From JBKPDV01 sp046728075 (GTDB lineage Bacteria; Acidobacteriota; Thermoanaerobaculia; UBA5066; Gp7-AA6), in assembly GCA_046728075.1 (NCBI GenBank), contig JBKPDV010000125.1:1-5342 (forward strand): a stretch of 5,342 nucleotides of DNA, read 5' to 3'. Positions 1 through 5,342 of the stretch are shown here, in pieces (the first letter of the stretch is position 1; each line of letters opens with the position of its first letter). The position numbers and the translations under genes are program-made. The notes below the pieces were generated by a model. The model had not been told where the DNA came from, did no database searches, and was given only the letters and a program-made list of their open reading frames with translations.

Positions 1-127
1 AGAATTGTAATCGTGCAGTCAGCGACGAGCGCGGCCGAAACTCGACCGCGGATGGCTCCGCTCCGATCGGCGGCTGAAGGAGTTAAGACGCAGAAGCCCC
101 TTGCCTCGGCCACACAGCGACAGTCTG

Positions 128-182
128 CTCGCGGCGCGCGCAGTCTCCCGAAGTAACCGAGGGAGGAGGCGCGCGTCGCGGG
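128..182. repeat. GC-rich imperfect hairpin next to repeat copy A
   Basis: Bases 128-141 pair with 169-182 to give a 14-bp stem with two G.T wobbles. After a 3x3 internal loop, 145-149 (CTCCC) pairs with 161-165 (GGGAG) around an 11-base loop. The wobbles are pairs only if the plus strand is read as RNA; on the minus strand they become A.C mismatches. It overlaps the left edge of repeat copy A and has no counterpart beside copy B. No T-tract follows on either strand, so it is not a standard intrinsic terminator. Very GC-rich DNA makes chance hairpins likely, which limits confidence. Confidence 0.45.
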
Positions 183-288
183 AGTGGAGCGCTGCGCGAA
201 GGATCAGGCGCGCGGTCGAGCCCCTTTGGGCGAGCCGCGCGCCGGCGCGCCGCAGGCGCAGATCCTTCGCGCAGCGCGGAGCGACGTG
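177..288 (-). repeat. Structured intergenic repeat, copy A (three-way junction)
   Basis: This element shares long identity with 2271-2383 in the same orientation. The outer arms 189-205 and 261-277 are a perfect 17-bp inverted repeat. Inside are two hairpins. In the first, 207-215 pairs perfectly with 235-243 and is capped by GCCC-CTTT-GGGC at 220-231. In the second, 247-251 pairs with 255-259 around a GCA triloop. The predicted fold is a three-way junction. It starts three bases after the stop codon of the MoaD-like gene when read on the minus strand, so it would lie in the 3' untranslated RNA of that operon. Open frames across it are low-complexity shadows. It could be a REP/BIME-like mobile repeat, an mRNA 3'-end stabiliser or terminator, or a small RNA; the function is unknown. 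The strand is given as that of the adjoining gene. Confidence 0.85.
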
Positions 289-585
289 TTACCCCCCCGC
301 GATCGCCCCCACGACGAGAAACGGCTCGGTGCCGGTTGCGACCGCTTCGGGCAGCGGCGCGTCCGGCAACTCGTGGGTCAGATCCTCGGAGCATGCGAAG
401 AACCTCAAGAACGCTCGGCGTTCGTGAGTGACGTGGTCGCGGATCGCGCCTCGCAGCATCGGATAGGACGCCTCGAGCGCGTCGAGAACCGAGCGCTGCG
501 TGACCGGACCCCGAATGTCCAACTCGACCTCGCCCTGGACACGCGCCAGCGTCCGCAGGTGCGGCGGAAGCACGACTCGGATCAC
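289..585 (-). CDS. MoaD/ThiS-family ubiquitin-fold protein
   Basis: This 98-residue protein starts IRVVLPPHLRTLARV after a GTG start and ends in AIAGG. A C-terminal Gly-Gly tail is the hallmark of MoaD, ThiS and related beta-grasp proteins, where an E1-like enzyme adenylates the terminal glycine, which is then thiocarboxylated or conjugated. The central segment, with VLDALEASYPML and RFFACSEDLT, fits the helix and strands of the fold. It is somewhat longer than classical MoaD (about 80 residues). The GTG start at 585 overlaps the TGA of the propeller gene by four bases (GTGA), indicating translational coupling. Only a weak GAGGT lies about 12 bases upstream, so reinitiation is plausible. No E1, MoaE or ThiG gene is visible, so it cannot be assigned to molybdopterin or thiamine synthesis. 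It could instead donate sulfur in another pathway or act as a protein modifier. The family call is firm; the role is unknown. Confidence 0.88.
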   Translation of the reverse strand: MIRVVLPPHLRTLARVQGEVELDIRGPVTQRSVLDALEASYPMLRGAIRDHVTHERRAFLRFFACSEDLTHELPDAPLPEAVATGTEPFLVVGAIAGG

Positions 586-1760
586 GGCAGCGTCTGGACC
601 TCGACGGAAAGCACCGCCGGCAGATCGCGGACGATGGGAGTCCAGCTGTCTCCGGCGTCGGCCGATCCGTACACCTGGCCGCCTGAGGTTCCGAAGTAGA
701 TGCCGCAGGGATCGAGCGAATCGACGCACATCGCGTCGCGCAGCACGTTGACGTAGCAGTCTTTCTGAGGAAGACCCTTCGTGAGCGCCTCCCACTCGTT
801 GCCGCCGGTCCGGCTTCGATAGACGCGGAGCTTCCCGTCGGGTACATAGTGCTCCGAGTCGCTCTTGATCGGGAGGACGTAGATCGTTTCTGGCTCGTGA
901 GCGTGCACGTCGATCACGAATCCGAAGTCCGTCGGCAGGTTGCCGCTGATCTCGCGCCACTCTTCGCCGGCGTCGTCGGTGCGCAGCACGTCCCAGTGCT
1001 TCTGCATGAACAGAACGTTCGGGCGCGAGCGGTGCATCGCGATTCGGTGAACGCAGTGGCCGACCTCGGCGTTCGGGTCGGGGATGTACTGGGAGTGCAG
1101 TCCGCGGTTGATCGGCTTCCACGTCTTGCCGGCATCGTCGCTGCGGAACGCGCCCGCGGCCGAGATCGCGACGAAGATCCGCTGCGGGTGGCTGGAGTCG
1201 AGAACGATCGTGTGGAGGCACATCCCACCGGCCCCCGGTTGCCACGAGGGCCCGGTGCCATGGCCGCGCAGTCCGGGGAGCTCCAGCCAGGTCTGCCCGC
1301 CGTCGCTCGAGCGGAACAGGGCGGCGTCTTCGACGCCGGCGTAGACCGTGTCCGGATCGTCGAGCGAGGGCTCGAGGTGCCAGACGCGCTTGAATACCCA
1401 GGGCTTCTGTGTGCCGTCGTACCACTGGTGCGTGGTGAGCGGTTTGCCGGTTTCCGGCGACGCGTCATAGACGAATTTGTTGCTCTCTCCGGCCGGCATG
1501 CCGCCTGGCGCCGCCGTCACGCCGCCTCCGGGCGTCTCCCATGTCTTTCCCCCGTCGCTCGAGCGCTCGATCACCTGCCCAAACCAGCCGCTCGTCTGGG
1601 ACGCGTACAGCCGATTCGGGTCGGCGGGCGATCCCTTCATGTGGTAGATCTCCCAGCCGGCAAAGTGGGGGCCGCTCACGTCCCACCGTTGGCGTTTGGC
1701 GTCCGACGTGATGACGAACGCGCCTTTGCGTGTGCCCACCAGTAAACGTACCCCGCTCAT
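582..1760 (-). CDS. Asp-box (BNR-repeat) beta-propeller protein, sialidase/sortilin-like fold
   Basis: This 392-residue protein has repeated Asp-box motifs (S-x-D-x-G-x-T-W) near residues 67-74 (SSDGGKTW), 151-158 (SSDGGQTW), 207-214 (SDDAGKTW), 261-268 (TDDAGEEW), 366-373 (SADAGDSW), and a degenerate one at 316-323 (SRTGGNEW). Apart from a longer first interval of 84 residues, they are spaced about 50-56 residues apart, as in a six- or seven-bladed beta-propeller. No signal peptide is visible; the N-terminus MSGVRLLVGTRKGAF runs straight into a strand, so it is probably cytoplasmic. I see no FRIP-type sialidase motif, so a name such as exo-alpha-sialidase would overstate its function. It may be a binding scaffold. 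The ATG at 1760 is preceded by GGAAGGAG with six bases of spacing, a good Shine-Dalgarno that fixes the start. The stop overlaps the start of the MoaD-like gene, so the two form one operon. Confidence 0.9.
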   Translation of the reverse strand: MSGVRLLVGTRKGAFVITSDAKRQRWDVSGPHFAGWEIYHMKGSPADPNRLYASQTSGWFGQVIERSSDGGKTWETPGGGVTAAPGGMPAGESNKFVYDASPETGKPLTTHQWYDGTQKPWVFKRVWHLEPSLDDPDTVYAGVEDAALFRSSDGGQTWLELPGLRGHGTGPSWQPGAGGMCLHTIVLDSSHPQRIFVAISAAGAFRSDDAGKTWKPINRGLHSQYIPDPNAEVGHCVHRIAMHRSRPNVLFMQKHWDVLRTDDAGEEWREISGNLPTDFGFVIDVHAHEPETIYVLPIKSDSEHYVPDGKLRVYRSRTGGNEWEALTKGLPQKDCYVNVLRDAMCVDSLDPCGIYFGTSGGQVYGSADAGDSWTPIVRDLPAVLSVEVQTLP

Positions 1761-1815
1761 CCCTCACTCCTTCCCGAGTTCCACACGGTCTTTCTGTTCC
1801 AGTTCCCTGGCTCTC

Positions 1816-1844
1816 CTTATAACGTCGGACGGCCGGGCCCGAAA
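1816..1844 (-). promoter_or_regulatory. Weak candidate promoter for the propeller/MoaD-like operon
   Basis: On the minus strand a TATAAG hexamer (1821-1816) resembles the sigma70 -10 box in five of six bases. Seventeen bases upstream is TTTCGG (1844-1839), a poor -35 match. It would place the transcription start about 50 bases before the ATG. A T-rich stretch just upstream (minus strand of 1856-1865) could serve as an UP-like element. The -10 is an isolated AT-rich spot in GC-rich DNA, which supports it, but the -35 is weak. Confidence 0.3.
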
Positions 1845-1925
1845 TCGACACAACTAACGAAAAAGTTGCTGTCGCGCGGCTGCACGCAGGCCTCGCCGTG
1901 ATTCCCGCTCTTCACCTGGAAGATA

Positions 1926-1940
1926 CCAAACGGAGTTTGG
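1926..1940. promoter_or_regulatory. Small perfect dyad (CCAAAC-GGA-GTTTGG)
   Basis: A 6-bp perfect inverted repeat with a 3-base centre lies between the small membrane gene and the propeller operon, about 165 bases upstream of the propeller ATG. It may be a regulator binding site for the operon or a weak hairpin downstream of the small gene. There is no T-tract. Dyads of this size also arise by chance, so this is a tentative call. The rest of the gap 1761-2005 holds nothing else I can support. Confidence 0.2.
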
Positions 1941-2005
1941 GATCCATCTGGTCTCTGAAGACATGCGCGATTCCGCGGCTCAACGGCGTCTGAAGCGCGA
2001 GAACG

Positions 2006-2212
2006 TCAGGCGGCACGCCTGGGCGGGCCACGCAGCACGCGGACGGGCAACAGAATGATCGCGGAAAGCAGCCGGAAGACGCCGTCGACGGCGATTCCCA
2101 CGATCCGAAATGGCAAAAGGATCAGCCACACCATCGGGTAGAGCACGAGCGCCAACAAAGCGAGCGGCCAGCAAAAAAACAGGAGCAGCAGCCAGATCAG
2201 GAACGCTGTCAT
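2006..2212 (-). CDS. Small hydrophobic membrane protein of unknown function
   Basis: This 68-residue protein is strongly hydrophobic. Residues 3-33 (starting FLIWLLLLFFCWPLALL) form one or two membrane segments broken by prolines at 16 and 26, and residues 37-60 form another. The C-terminus is short and basic (RGPPRRAA), which by the positive-inside rule would sit in the cytoplasm. A run of Leu, Ile, Val and Phe this long in an otherwise Arg- and Ala-rich GC-rich region favours a real gene over a shadow frame. The ATG at 2212 is preceded by the purine-rich AAGAAGTGGTGG, which is not a strong Shine-Dalgarno. It lies downstream of the TonB receptor on the same strand, separated by 171 bases that hold repeat copy B. 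No family function can be assigned. The competing longer frame at 1980-2219 is rich in Arg and Ala and looks like a shadow. Confidence 0.65.
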   Translation of the reverse strand: MTAFLIWLLLLFFCWPLALLALVLYPMVWLILLPFRIVGIAVDGVFRLLSAIILLPVRVLRGPPRRAA

Positions 2213-2270
2213 CCACCACTTCTTACGAGAATTCCCCGCCGAGGTTCACGCCGGCAAGAAACTCGCACGC

Positions 2271-2383
2271 CGCGGGAGCGGAGCGCTGCGCCTGGGATCA
2301 GGCGAGCGGTCGAGCCCCTTTGGGCGACCCGATCGCCGGTGCGCCCGAAGGGCACGATCCCAGGCGCAGCGCGGAGCGACGCG
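2271..2383 (-). repeat. Structured intergenic repeat, copy B (three-way junction)
   Basis: This is the second copy of the element at 177-288, in direct orientation. The outer arms 2283-2299 and 2356-2372 form a perfect 17-bp stem. Relative to copy A, three consecutive pairs are changed on both sides, so pairing is kept. The first inner hairpin is 2301-2309 with 2329-2337 (one mismatch), and its 22-base apical segment at 2306-2327 is identical to 212-233 in copy A. The second hairpin is 2343-2346 with 2350-2353 around GAA, followed by C2342/A2354, which becomes a G.U wobble on the minus strand, and then G2341-C2355. It begins three bases after the TAG of the receptor gene. That placement and the minus-strand wobble favour function as RNA at the 3' end of the receptor transcript. 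A mobile palindromic repeat remains possible. Confidence 0.85.
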
Positions 2384-5023
2384 CTAGAAGTCCACTCTCG
2401 TCGTCAAGCCGAACGTGCGCGGCTGGTTGGTCAGATAGCCGATCCGGGCGCGAGTTCCACGCTCTCGGTCCAACGCCAGGAAAGCCCGCTCGTCGGTCAG
2501 GTTGTTGATGTAGAGGGCCGTGTCCCAATTGCCGTGGCGGACGCCGAACCGCAAGTTCACGATGTCGTAGGACGGCAGCTCCGGGTTGTAGGTGAAGGTA
2601 TTCTGCGTCAATGGGCCGCCGATCGTGTGGGGCGCGAAAGAGTTCAAATCCAGCGTCCCCAGCTGGTCGTCGCCGACCTGCGTGAAGCGCGAGCCGATGT
2701 GCTGGTAAGTTCCAGTGACGTAGCCGTTGAACGATTGGTCGATCGGCTGCTGGTAGGTGGCCGCGAGAGCCAACTCGAACTTGGGCACGCTCGGCAGGCG
2801 TTCGCCGCTCTGGATGCCGGACACGACGGTGACGTTGCCCTTGGAGTCGGTGGAGGTCACGGTGGACCGCAGCGTGGAGTCGTGGAACCCGGCCGAGACG
2901 GAAAAATCGAATCGGTCGGTCGGCGCCGCCGCAAACTCGACCTCCGTTCCGATGCTGCGAGCCTTCGGCACGTTGAAGATGAGGCGCGAGGAACAGGAGC
3001 CCGCGGTCACGGTGACCTGGAGATCCTTGATGTCCACGTAGTACGCCGCGATGTTGAAGGAGCCGCGGCCATTGAAGATCCTCGATTTCGAGCCGATCTC
3101 GTAGTTCCAGGCCACCTCGTCGTTCCAGGATTCTCGGCCGCTGAACGTCGAAAGATCCGCGGGCGTGCACAGCGGAACGTTCAACGGGTCGTTGATCCCG
3201 CCCAGCCGGAAGCCCTTGGAGGCCTGAGCGTTCAGGATCGTCGAGTCGCTCACCTGGTAGCTGGCGATGAAGCGTGGAGCAACGCCGTCGGCCTTGACGG
3301 TACCCGGCTGCGAGACGAGCTGCGTGCCGGTGTTGTCCTGGGCGAAGATCCCGTCGAAAATCTGCGCCTTGTCCTCTTTGTAGTGGTAGTAGCGCAGGCC
3401 CCCGGTCAGGTTGAACTTGGGGGTGACGGAGAAGGTTCCTTCCCCGAAGAGGGCAAACTGCTGGAGCTTGTAGCTCAAATCCGAGAAGAAGAGCGTGTCC
3501 GTGGGCGCGCGCAATCCCTTCGTGGGAATGCCGGTGGCGGCCTCGAACCCGGAAACGAGCAGGTCCTGGCCGTAATTGCGCCTCTGATAGGCGTAGAAGG
3601 CGCCCCCGACCCACTTCAAGCGATCCGAGCCGCCGGAGAGCCGGAGCTCCTCGGTCCATGCCTTGGCGTAAGTCGCATCGTCCAGCGGCGCGTTCAATGT
3701 GTAGATCTTCGGGGCCAGGCCGATCGAGCCGCCGGTGATCGAGGCCGTCAAGGCGGTGGCATCACGCACGACGAGTATGTCGCGATTGGTATAAGACGTG
3801 ATCGAGGTCAAGGCGACGCTGCCGAAGTTGTACCGGATGTTGAGGTCCCCGAGAAGGAACTTGTCGGTGAAGGGCTCATCGAGTTGCGTAAACAGTTCGC
3901 GTTCGCCCAGCGTCACTTTCGGCCGGGTCGTCGTGAACGGATTGCCCAGGATGTTGTAGATGTCGATGCGGTTCCAGCCATCCATCTTCACGCTCTGGTA
4001 AGTCAGGCGCGGAGTGATCGTCAGGTTTTCGTCCGGAGCGATTGAAAGCGCCAACCGGGCGCCGGTGCGCTCGCCCGTGTTGACGTCTTTCTTGACGCTC
4101 AAGTCGGGCTGCACCGCGTCCATCCATCCGGCGAGCCGATTGTAATAACCCACGACGCGCAGGGCGGTGTTGCCGCTCAGGGGCGCGTTGAATCCCACCT
4201 TGGCGTAGCCGCCCTCATTGCCGTTAGTCAGGGTGCTCAAGGAGACCTCGCCGAAATACTTGGAGAGGCCGAGCTCGGGCTGATTGGTGATGTACCGCAC
4301 CGTGCCGCCTTCCGAGCCGGAGCCGAAAAGGGTCCCCTGCGGCCCGCGAAGCACCTCGACGCGAGAGAGGTCGAAGAGATCGATGTCCGGCGTGAAGAGG
4401 GAGAGAGAGATGACCGATTCGTCCAGATAGGAACCCACCGACTCCTTGACACCCGGCTGGTCGCGCGCGATCTGACCCGAAGAGACGCCGCGCATGGAAA
4501 CCTGGTTCTGGCCGGGACCCAGGTTCTGCACGGAGAAGCCCGCCACGTTGGCAGCAACGTCCTCCAGATTCTCGACACCCCGCTCCCGTAAGACTTCTTC
4601 CGTCGGGGCCGCGACGGAGAAGGGCGTCTTGCTTATGGTTTCGTCGCGTTTCATGGCAGTGACCGTGACATCCTCGGCGACCTTCAGCTCGAGAGTGAAA
4701 TCCACGGTGAGCGTCGCGCCGGAAGCGAGCCGTTGGTCCCGATGGATCACCTTGCGGAAACCCTGCACATCGACCGCCACCGAATAGAGGCCCGCCGGCA
4801 GATCGGATGCCTCGTAGGCGCCGATGGAAGAAGACCGAACGACACGCGTCGCCAGGGTCTCCTGGTTCGTAATGGTCACCGGAGCTCCTCCAACGGCCGC
4901 ACCGTTGGCGTCGCGGACGGTGCCGGCGAGTCTTCCCGGCGGGGATTGAGCGGACATCGGAGCAGCCGAAAGGACGATGAGCGCGGCGCAGACCATCAGG
5001 ATCGCAATCCGCCGATCGGGCAT
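2384..5023 (-). CDS. TonB-dependent outer-membrane receptor with N-terminal carboxypeptidase-regulatory-like domain
   Basis: The 879-residue protein takes up a ligand across the outer membrane using TonB-ExbBD energy. Residues 1-25 are a signal peptide (basic MPDRR, hydrophobic ILMVCAALIVLSA, likely cut after SA before QSPP). Residues about 28-115 match a carboxypeptidase-regulatory-like beta-sandwich (GTVRDANGAAVGGAPVTI, SDLPAGLYSVAVDVQGF). A TonB-box-like EDVTVTA follows at 117-123. The plug spans about 130-250, with SMRGV and the diagnostic RVEVLRGPQGTLFGSGSEGG. The barrel fills the rest, with a KGFRLGGIN segment near 602-610, and the chain ends in the aromatic residue F (RVDF), as expected for barrel insertion. 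The ATG at 5023 was chosen because AGGAGG (minus strand of 5029-5034) lies five bases upstream; an upstream in-frame TTG at 5041 would precede that site. The substrate (iron siderophore, carbohydrate or other) cannot be read from the sequence. The gene appears intact, with no frameshift. Confidence 0.97.
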   Translation of the reverse strand: MPDRRIAILMVCAALIVLSAAPMSAQSPPGRLAGTVRDANGAAVGGAPVTITNQETLATRVVRSSSIGAYEASDLPAGLYSVAVDVQGFRKVIHRDQRLASGATLTVDFTLELKVAEDVTVTAMKRDETISKTPFSVAAPTEEVLRERGVENLEDVAANVAGFSVQNLGPGQNQVSMRGVSSGQIARDQPGVKESVGSYLDESVISLSLFTPDIDLFDLSRVEVLRGPQGTLFGSGSEGGTVRYITNQPELGLSKYFGEVSLSTLTNGNEGGYAKVGFNAPLSGNTALRVVGYYNRLAGWMDAVQPDLSVKKDVNTGERTGARLALSIAPDENLTITPRLTYQSVKMDGWNRIDIYNILGNPFTTTRPKVTLGERELFTQLDEPFTDKFLLGDLNIRYNFGSVALTSITSYTNRDILVVRDATALTASITGGSIGLAPKIYTLNAPLDDATYAKAWTEELRLSGGSDRLKWVGGAFYAYQRRNYGQDLLVSGFEAATGIPTKGLRAPTDTLFFSDLSYKLQQFALFGEGTFSVTPKFNLTGGLRYYHYKEDKAQIFDGIFAQDNTGTQLVSQPGTVKADGVAPRFIASYQVSDSTILNAQASKGFRLGGINDPLNVPLCTPADLSTFSGRESWNDEVAWNYEIGSKSRIFNGRGSFNIAAYYVDIKDLQVTVTAGSCSSRLIFNVPKARSIGTEVEFAAAPTDRFDFSVSAGFHDSTLRSTVTSTDSKGNVTVVSGIQSGERLPSVPKFELALAATYQQPIDQSFNGYVTGTYQHIGSRFTQVGDDQLGTLDLNSFAPHTIGGPLTQNTFTYNPELPSYDIVNLRFGVRHGNWDTALYINNLTDERAFLALDRERGTRARIGYLTNQPRTFGLTTRVDF

Positions 5024-5028
5024 GGCAC

Positions 5029-5034
5029 CCTCCT
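5029..5034 (-). promoter_or_regulatory. Shine-Dalgarno that sets the receptor start
   Basis: The minus strand reads AGAGGAGGGTGCC directly before the ATG at 5023. The AGGAGG core is complementary to the 16S 3' end with five bases of spacing. It lies inside the coding extension that a TTG start at 5041 would require, so the shorter form is strongly preferred. Confidence 0.8.
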
Positions 5035-5056
5035 CTATCAAATCGAATCACTCAAA

Positions 5057-5079
5057 GAGGCTCCGCGTGCCGGGGCCTC
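5057..5079 (-). promoter_or_regulatory. Leader hairpin upstream of the receptor gene
   Basis: Bases 5057-5065 (GAGGCTCCG) and 5071-5079 (CGGGGCCTC) form a 9-position stem around a 5-base loop, with one G.T wobble that becomes an A.C mismatch on the minus strand. It falls within the predicted receptor 5' leader, about 20 bases upstream of the Shine-Dalgarno. It is followed on the minus strand by only TTT, so it is not a clear attenuator. It may affect transcript stability or initiation, or be a chance GC hairpin. Confidence 0.35.
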
Positions 5080-5091
5080 GCTGTTGGGCGT

Positions 5092-5121
5092 TTCATAAGG
5101 CCGCAGACAGGCCTTTGTCAA
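5092..5121 (-). promoter_or_regulatory. Sigma70-like promoter for the TonB receptor gene
   Basis: The minus strand carries a perfect TTGACA -35 (5121-5116). It is followed by a TATGAA -10 (5097-5092; four of six matches) with an 18-base spacer, or TTATGA with 17 bases. This predicts transcription starting near 5085 and a leader of about 60 bases. The perfect -35 in GC-rich DNA at a suitable distance is the main support. Confidence 0.5.
5097..5115. promoter_or_regulatory. Candidate operator dyad inside the receptor promoter spacer
   Basis: AAGGCC (5097-5102) and GGCCTT (5110-5115) form a perfect 6-bp inverted repeat around a 7-base centre. The dyad fills the interval between the predicted -35 and -10 boxes almost exactly, which is where repressors or MerR-like regulators commonly bind. 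It does not look like a Fur box (AT-rich GATAATGATAATCATTATC type), so iron control through Fur is not supported. The regulator is unknown. Confidence 0.35.
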
Positions 5122-5318
5122 CCAAAAGCCGGGGAGGAGCCGATAAATAACTCCAGGCGTCTCGATCGGAAACGATGCCCTTCGCCTACCCCTCCTGCTC
5201 GGAGTGCCTGACGGAAACACCAGATGCTTCTCCCGTCAGAGCTCCCCCTCCCTCGGCGCTCCTCTAGAATGGCCGCAAAGAATTGGCGGCGACAACATGC
5301 TTCGCACAAGGAGGAGAG
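5122..5318. other. Divergent intergenic region upstream of the right-hand gene
   Basis: This stretch lies between the receptor promoter and the plus-strand gene. A perfect 7-bp inverted repeat, CTGACGG (5208-5214) and CCGTCAG (5233-5239), is separated by 18 bases. A TAGAAT at 5265-5270 resembles a plus-strand -10 about 49 bases before the ATG, but no convincing -35 lies 16-18 bases upstream of it. I do not recognise a riboswitch here. A 30-codon frame at 5175-5267 lacks a ribosome binding site and is not called. Confidence 0.4.
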
Positions 5319-5342
5319 ATGAAGGCGAAAACCATCCTGGTG
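5319..5342 (+). CDS. Start of a plus-strand gene, truncated by the window edge
   Basis: An ATG at 5319 follows AAGGAGG at 5308-5314 with four bases of spacing, a near-ideal Shine-Dalgarno. Only eight codons (MKAKTILV) are visible. A short basic start leading into hydrophobic residues would suit a signal peptide or a membrane protein, but this is too little to assign any family. The gene is divergent from the receptor and may share its regulatory region. Confidence rests on the ribosome binding site rather than on coding content. Confidence 0.6.

Noticed and set aside
30..50. Hairpin CGCGG-c-CGA-AAC-TCG-a-CCGCG as a terminator
   Set aside because: The stem has a mismatch and no T-tract follows on either strand, so it is not a convincing terminator.
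1..156. Frame open from the left edge to a TAA at 154-156 on the plus strand, possibly a gene tail
   Set aside because: Third-position GC is about the same as the local background, the composition is low in hydrophobic residues, and no family is recognisable. A chance open frame is as likely.
289..1425. Single 378-residue protein covering the whole frame
   Set aside because: The first part is Arg-rich out-of-frame shadow of the propeller gene. Only the last 98 residues, from the GTG at 585, have a recognisable fold.
849..1745. 298-residue plus-strand open frame opposite the propeller gene
   Set aside because: It is an antisense shadow of a well-supported Asp-box protein, with no motifs or ribosome binding site of its own.
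177..2383. CRISPR array or transposon ends
   Set aside because: There are only two copies about 2.1 kb apart, no regularly spaced short repeats, and no transposase or cas gene in the window.
2339..4045. 568-residue plus-strand open frame
   Set aside because: It is antisense to the TonB receptor, whose family motifs are unambiguous. The frame is long only because GC-rich codons leave few antisense stops.
5024..5041. Receptor start at the TTG at 5041
   Set aside because: The strong AGGAGG lies downstream of this TTG and five bases before the ATG at 5023, which also gives a standard signal peptide.
5175..5267. 30-codon frame with one CxxC-like pair (SCSEC)
   Set aside because: There is no ribosome binding site, it is proline-rich with no family resemblance, and it probably lies in regulatory DNA.

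Overview
The window is GC-rich DNA from a Gram-negative bacterium, since it encodes an outer-membrane TonB-dependent receptor. A carboxypeptidase-regulatory-like domain in front of the receptor plug is common in Acidobacteriota and some other soil phyla. The sequence does not fix the phylum, so this placement is only a guess.

From left to right: positions 1-127 hold no supportable gene. Positions 128-182 can fold into a long GC-rich hairpin. Positions 177-288 hold a structured repeat (copy A) that ends at the stop codon of the first minus-strand operon. That operon is a cytoplasmic Asp-box beta-propeller protein (582-1760) followed by a MoaD/ThiS-type ubiquitin-fold protein (289-585). The two reading frames overlap in a GTGA. 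The gap at 1761-2005 carries a weak candidate promoter. A 68-residue membrane protein lies at 2006-2212. A second copy of the repeat (copy B, 2271-2383) ends at the stop codon of the large TonB-dependent receptor gene (2384-5023, minus strand). The last 295 bases before the right-hand gene are a divergent intergenic region. It holds a good sigma70-like promoter for the receptor with a dyad in its spacer, a leader hairpin, a strong Shine-Dalgarno, and the first eight codons of a plus-strand gene (5319 onward).

All complete genes lie on the minus strand: receptor, then small membrane protein, then propeller plus MoaD-like pair. The receptor probably takes up a TonB-dependent ligand, but its substrate cannot be read from the sequence. 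The propeller and MoaD-like proteins are translationally coupled and probably work together in the cytoplasm in an unknown process.

The most notable non-coding signal is the pair of about 112-bp repeats. Each can fold into a three-way junction with a perfect 17-bp closing stem. The stem differs between copies only by compensatory base-pair changes, while one apical hairpin is identical. Both copies start three bases after a minus-strand stop codon.
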